Part shown: one piece after another, positions 13,979-14,286 of the stretch
Numbering within the stretch: position 1 is the stretch's first letter
Layout of the letters: each line of letters starts with the position of its first letter
Position numbers and translations under genes: made by a program
Notes under the pieces: model-generated
What the model was told of the DNA's origin: nothing
Seen by the model: the letters and a program-made list of their open reading frames with translations, nothing else
The model's database searches: none
Source: Susulua sp964590995
Lineage (GTDB): Bacteria > Omnitrophota > Gorgyraeia > Duberdicusellales > 4484-171
NCBI GenBank assembly: GCA_964590995.1
Contig: CAZPYY010000026.1
Coordinates: 1 to 14,286 of the forward strand
Length of the DNA: 14,286 bases
Direction of reading: 5' to 3'

Positions 13979-13984
13979 CATATA

Positions 13985-13989
13985 CCTCT
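13985..13989 (-). promoter_or_regulatory. Ribosome binding site of frr
   Basis: AGAGG in the short pyrH-frr gap. Its distance of 6 nt to the ATG at 13978, against 3 nt to the ATG at 13981, favours the downstream start codon. Confidence 0.5.
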
Positions 13990-13990
13990 T

Positions 13991-14286
13991 TCATTTAATA
14001 AGGGTCCCAATATTCTGTCCACAAACTACTTTTTTCAAATTACCCTGTTTCATAAAATTAAAGACGGTTATCGGTAGCTTATTCTCCATACACAGGGTAA
14101 TTGCTGTTGTATCCATTATCCTTAACTTTTTATTAATTACCTTCATGTAGTCCAATTTTTTAAACATTTTAGCATTTTTGTCTTTAAAGGGGTCGGCTGA
14201 GTAAACTCCCTCCACTTTTGTTCCCTTAAGCAAGGCATCAACGCCAATTTCTACACTACGCAAAGCCGAAGCAGTGTCAGTAGTAA
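13991..14286 (-). CDS. pyrH: UMP kinase PyrH, C-terminal part (cut by window edge)
   Basis: PyrH phosphorylates UMP to UDP with ATP and is a hexameric member of the amino-acid kinase fold, unlike eukaryotic UMP kinases. About 98 C-terminal residues are visible. They open with TTDTASALRSVEIGVDALLKGTKVEGVY (14285-14202), the conserved UMP and ATP-binding segment, followed by the SADPFKD loop and an ending typical of the family (MDTTAITLCMENKLPITVFNF, residues spread over 14114-14052). The N-terminal kinase region lies beyond the window. The reading frame is open at the window edge, and the product ends with TGA just ahead of frr. Confidence 0.93.
   Translation of the reverse strand, partial: TTDTASALRSVEIGVDALLKGTKVEGVYSADPFKDKNAKMFKKLDYMKVINKKLRIMDTTAITLCMENKLPITVFNFMKQGNLKKVVCGQNIGTLIK

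Overview
The window is a compact stretch of chromosomal housekeeping DNA from a low-GC bacterium. Every gene I can support lies on the minus strand, so transcription runs from high to low coordinates. The protein set (RecA, LepA, LepB, PgsA, PlsY, Cmk, aromatic amino acid enzymes, regulatory PTS proteins, Frr, PyrH) is bacterial. No phage, transposon, CRISPR or plasmid gene is visible. Lineage cannot be fixed from the sequence alone. A Gram-negative candidate-phylum bacterium such as Omnitrophota is a low-confidence guess from gene order and AT-rich codon use. A run of 100 Ns indicates a draft or metagenomic assembly.

In transcription order the layout has four blocks. (1) 14286-13230: the 3' end of pyrH, then frr, then tRNA-Lys(UUU) and tRNA-Leu(UAG), followed by a 133-bp AT-rich spacer and tRNA-Gly(GCC). 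(2) 12994-9450: a regulatory phosphotransferase cluster, EIIA (PtsN type) - YvcK - HPr - EI, in which each gene overlaps the next; EI is interrupted by the assembly gap. (3) 9448-4031: a sugar-nucleotide pyrophosphorylase, then pheA (chorismate mutase/prephenate dehydratase) - hisC-like aminotransferase - aroF (type I-beta DAHP synthase) - tyrA - cmk, with 4-bp stop/start overlaps at the end of the run. (4) 4034-1: lepA (GTG start overlapping cmk), then a 91-bp gap with a promoter, lepB (TTG start) - pgsA - plsY for protein secretion and phospholipid synthesis, then a promoter that matches the sigma-70 consensus exactly, and recA, cut by the window edge.

Functionally, blocks 2 and 3 sit at the phosphoenolpyruvate node. 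EI uses PEP to phosphorylate HPr and then EIIA. DAHP synthase uses PEP to start the shikimate pathway. YvcK belongs to a family that senses UDP-sugars and controls central carbon and envelope metabolism, and an NDP-sugar pyrophosphorylase gene follows EI. No sugar permease (EIIB/EIIC) is encoded, so the PTS here looks regulatory. PheA, the aminotransferase, AroF and TyrA cover the entry step and the terminal Phe/Tyr branch of aromatic synthesis; the middle shikimate genes, including aroA, are not here.

Most of the window is conventional. The points most worth a second look are the EIIA-YvcK-HPr-EI arrangement, the exact-consensus recA promoter with a small dyad in its spacer, the strand-asymmetric dyad spacer inside the tRNA cluster, and the probably under-sized gap in ptsI.
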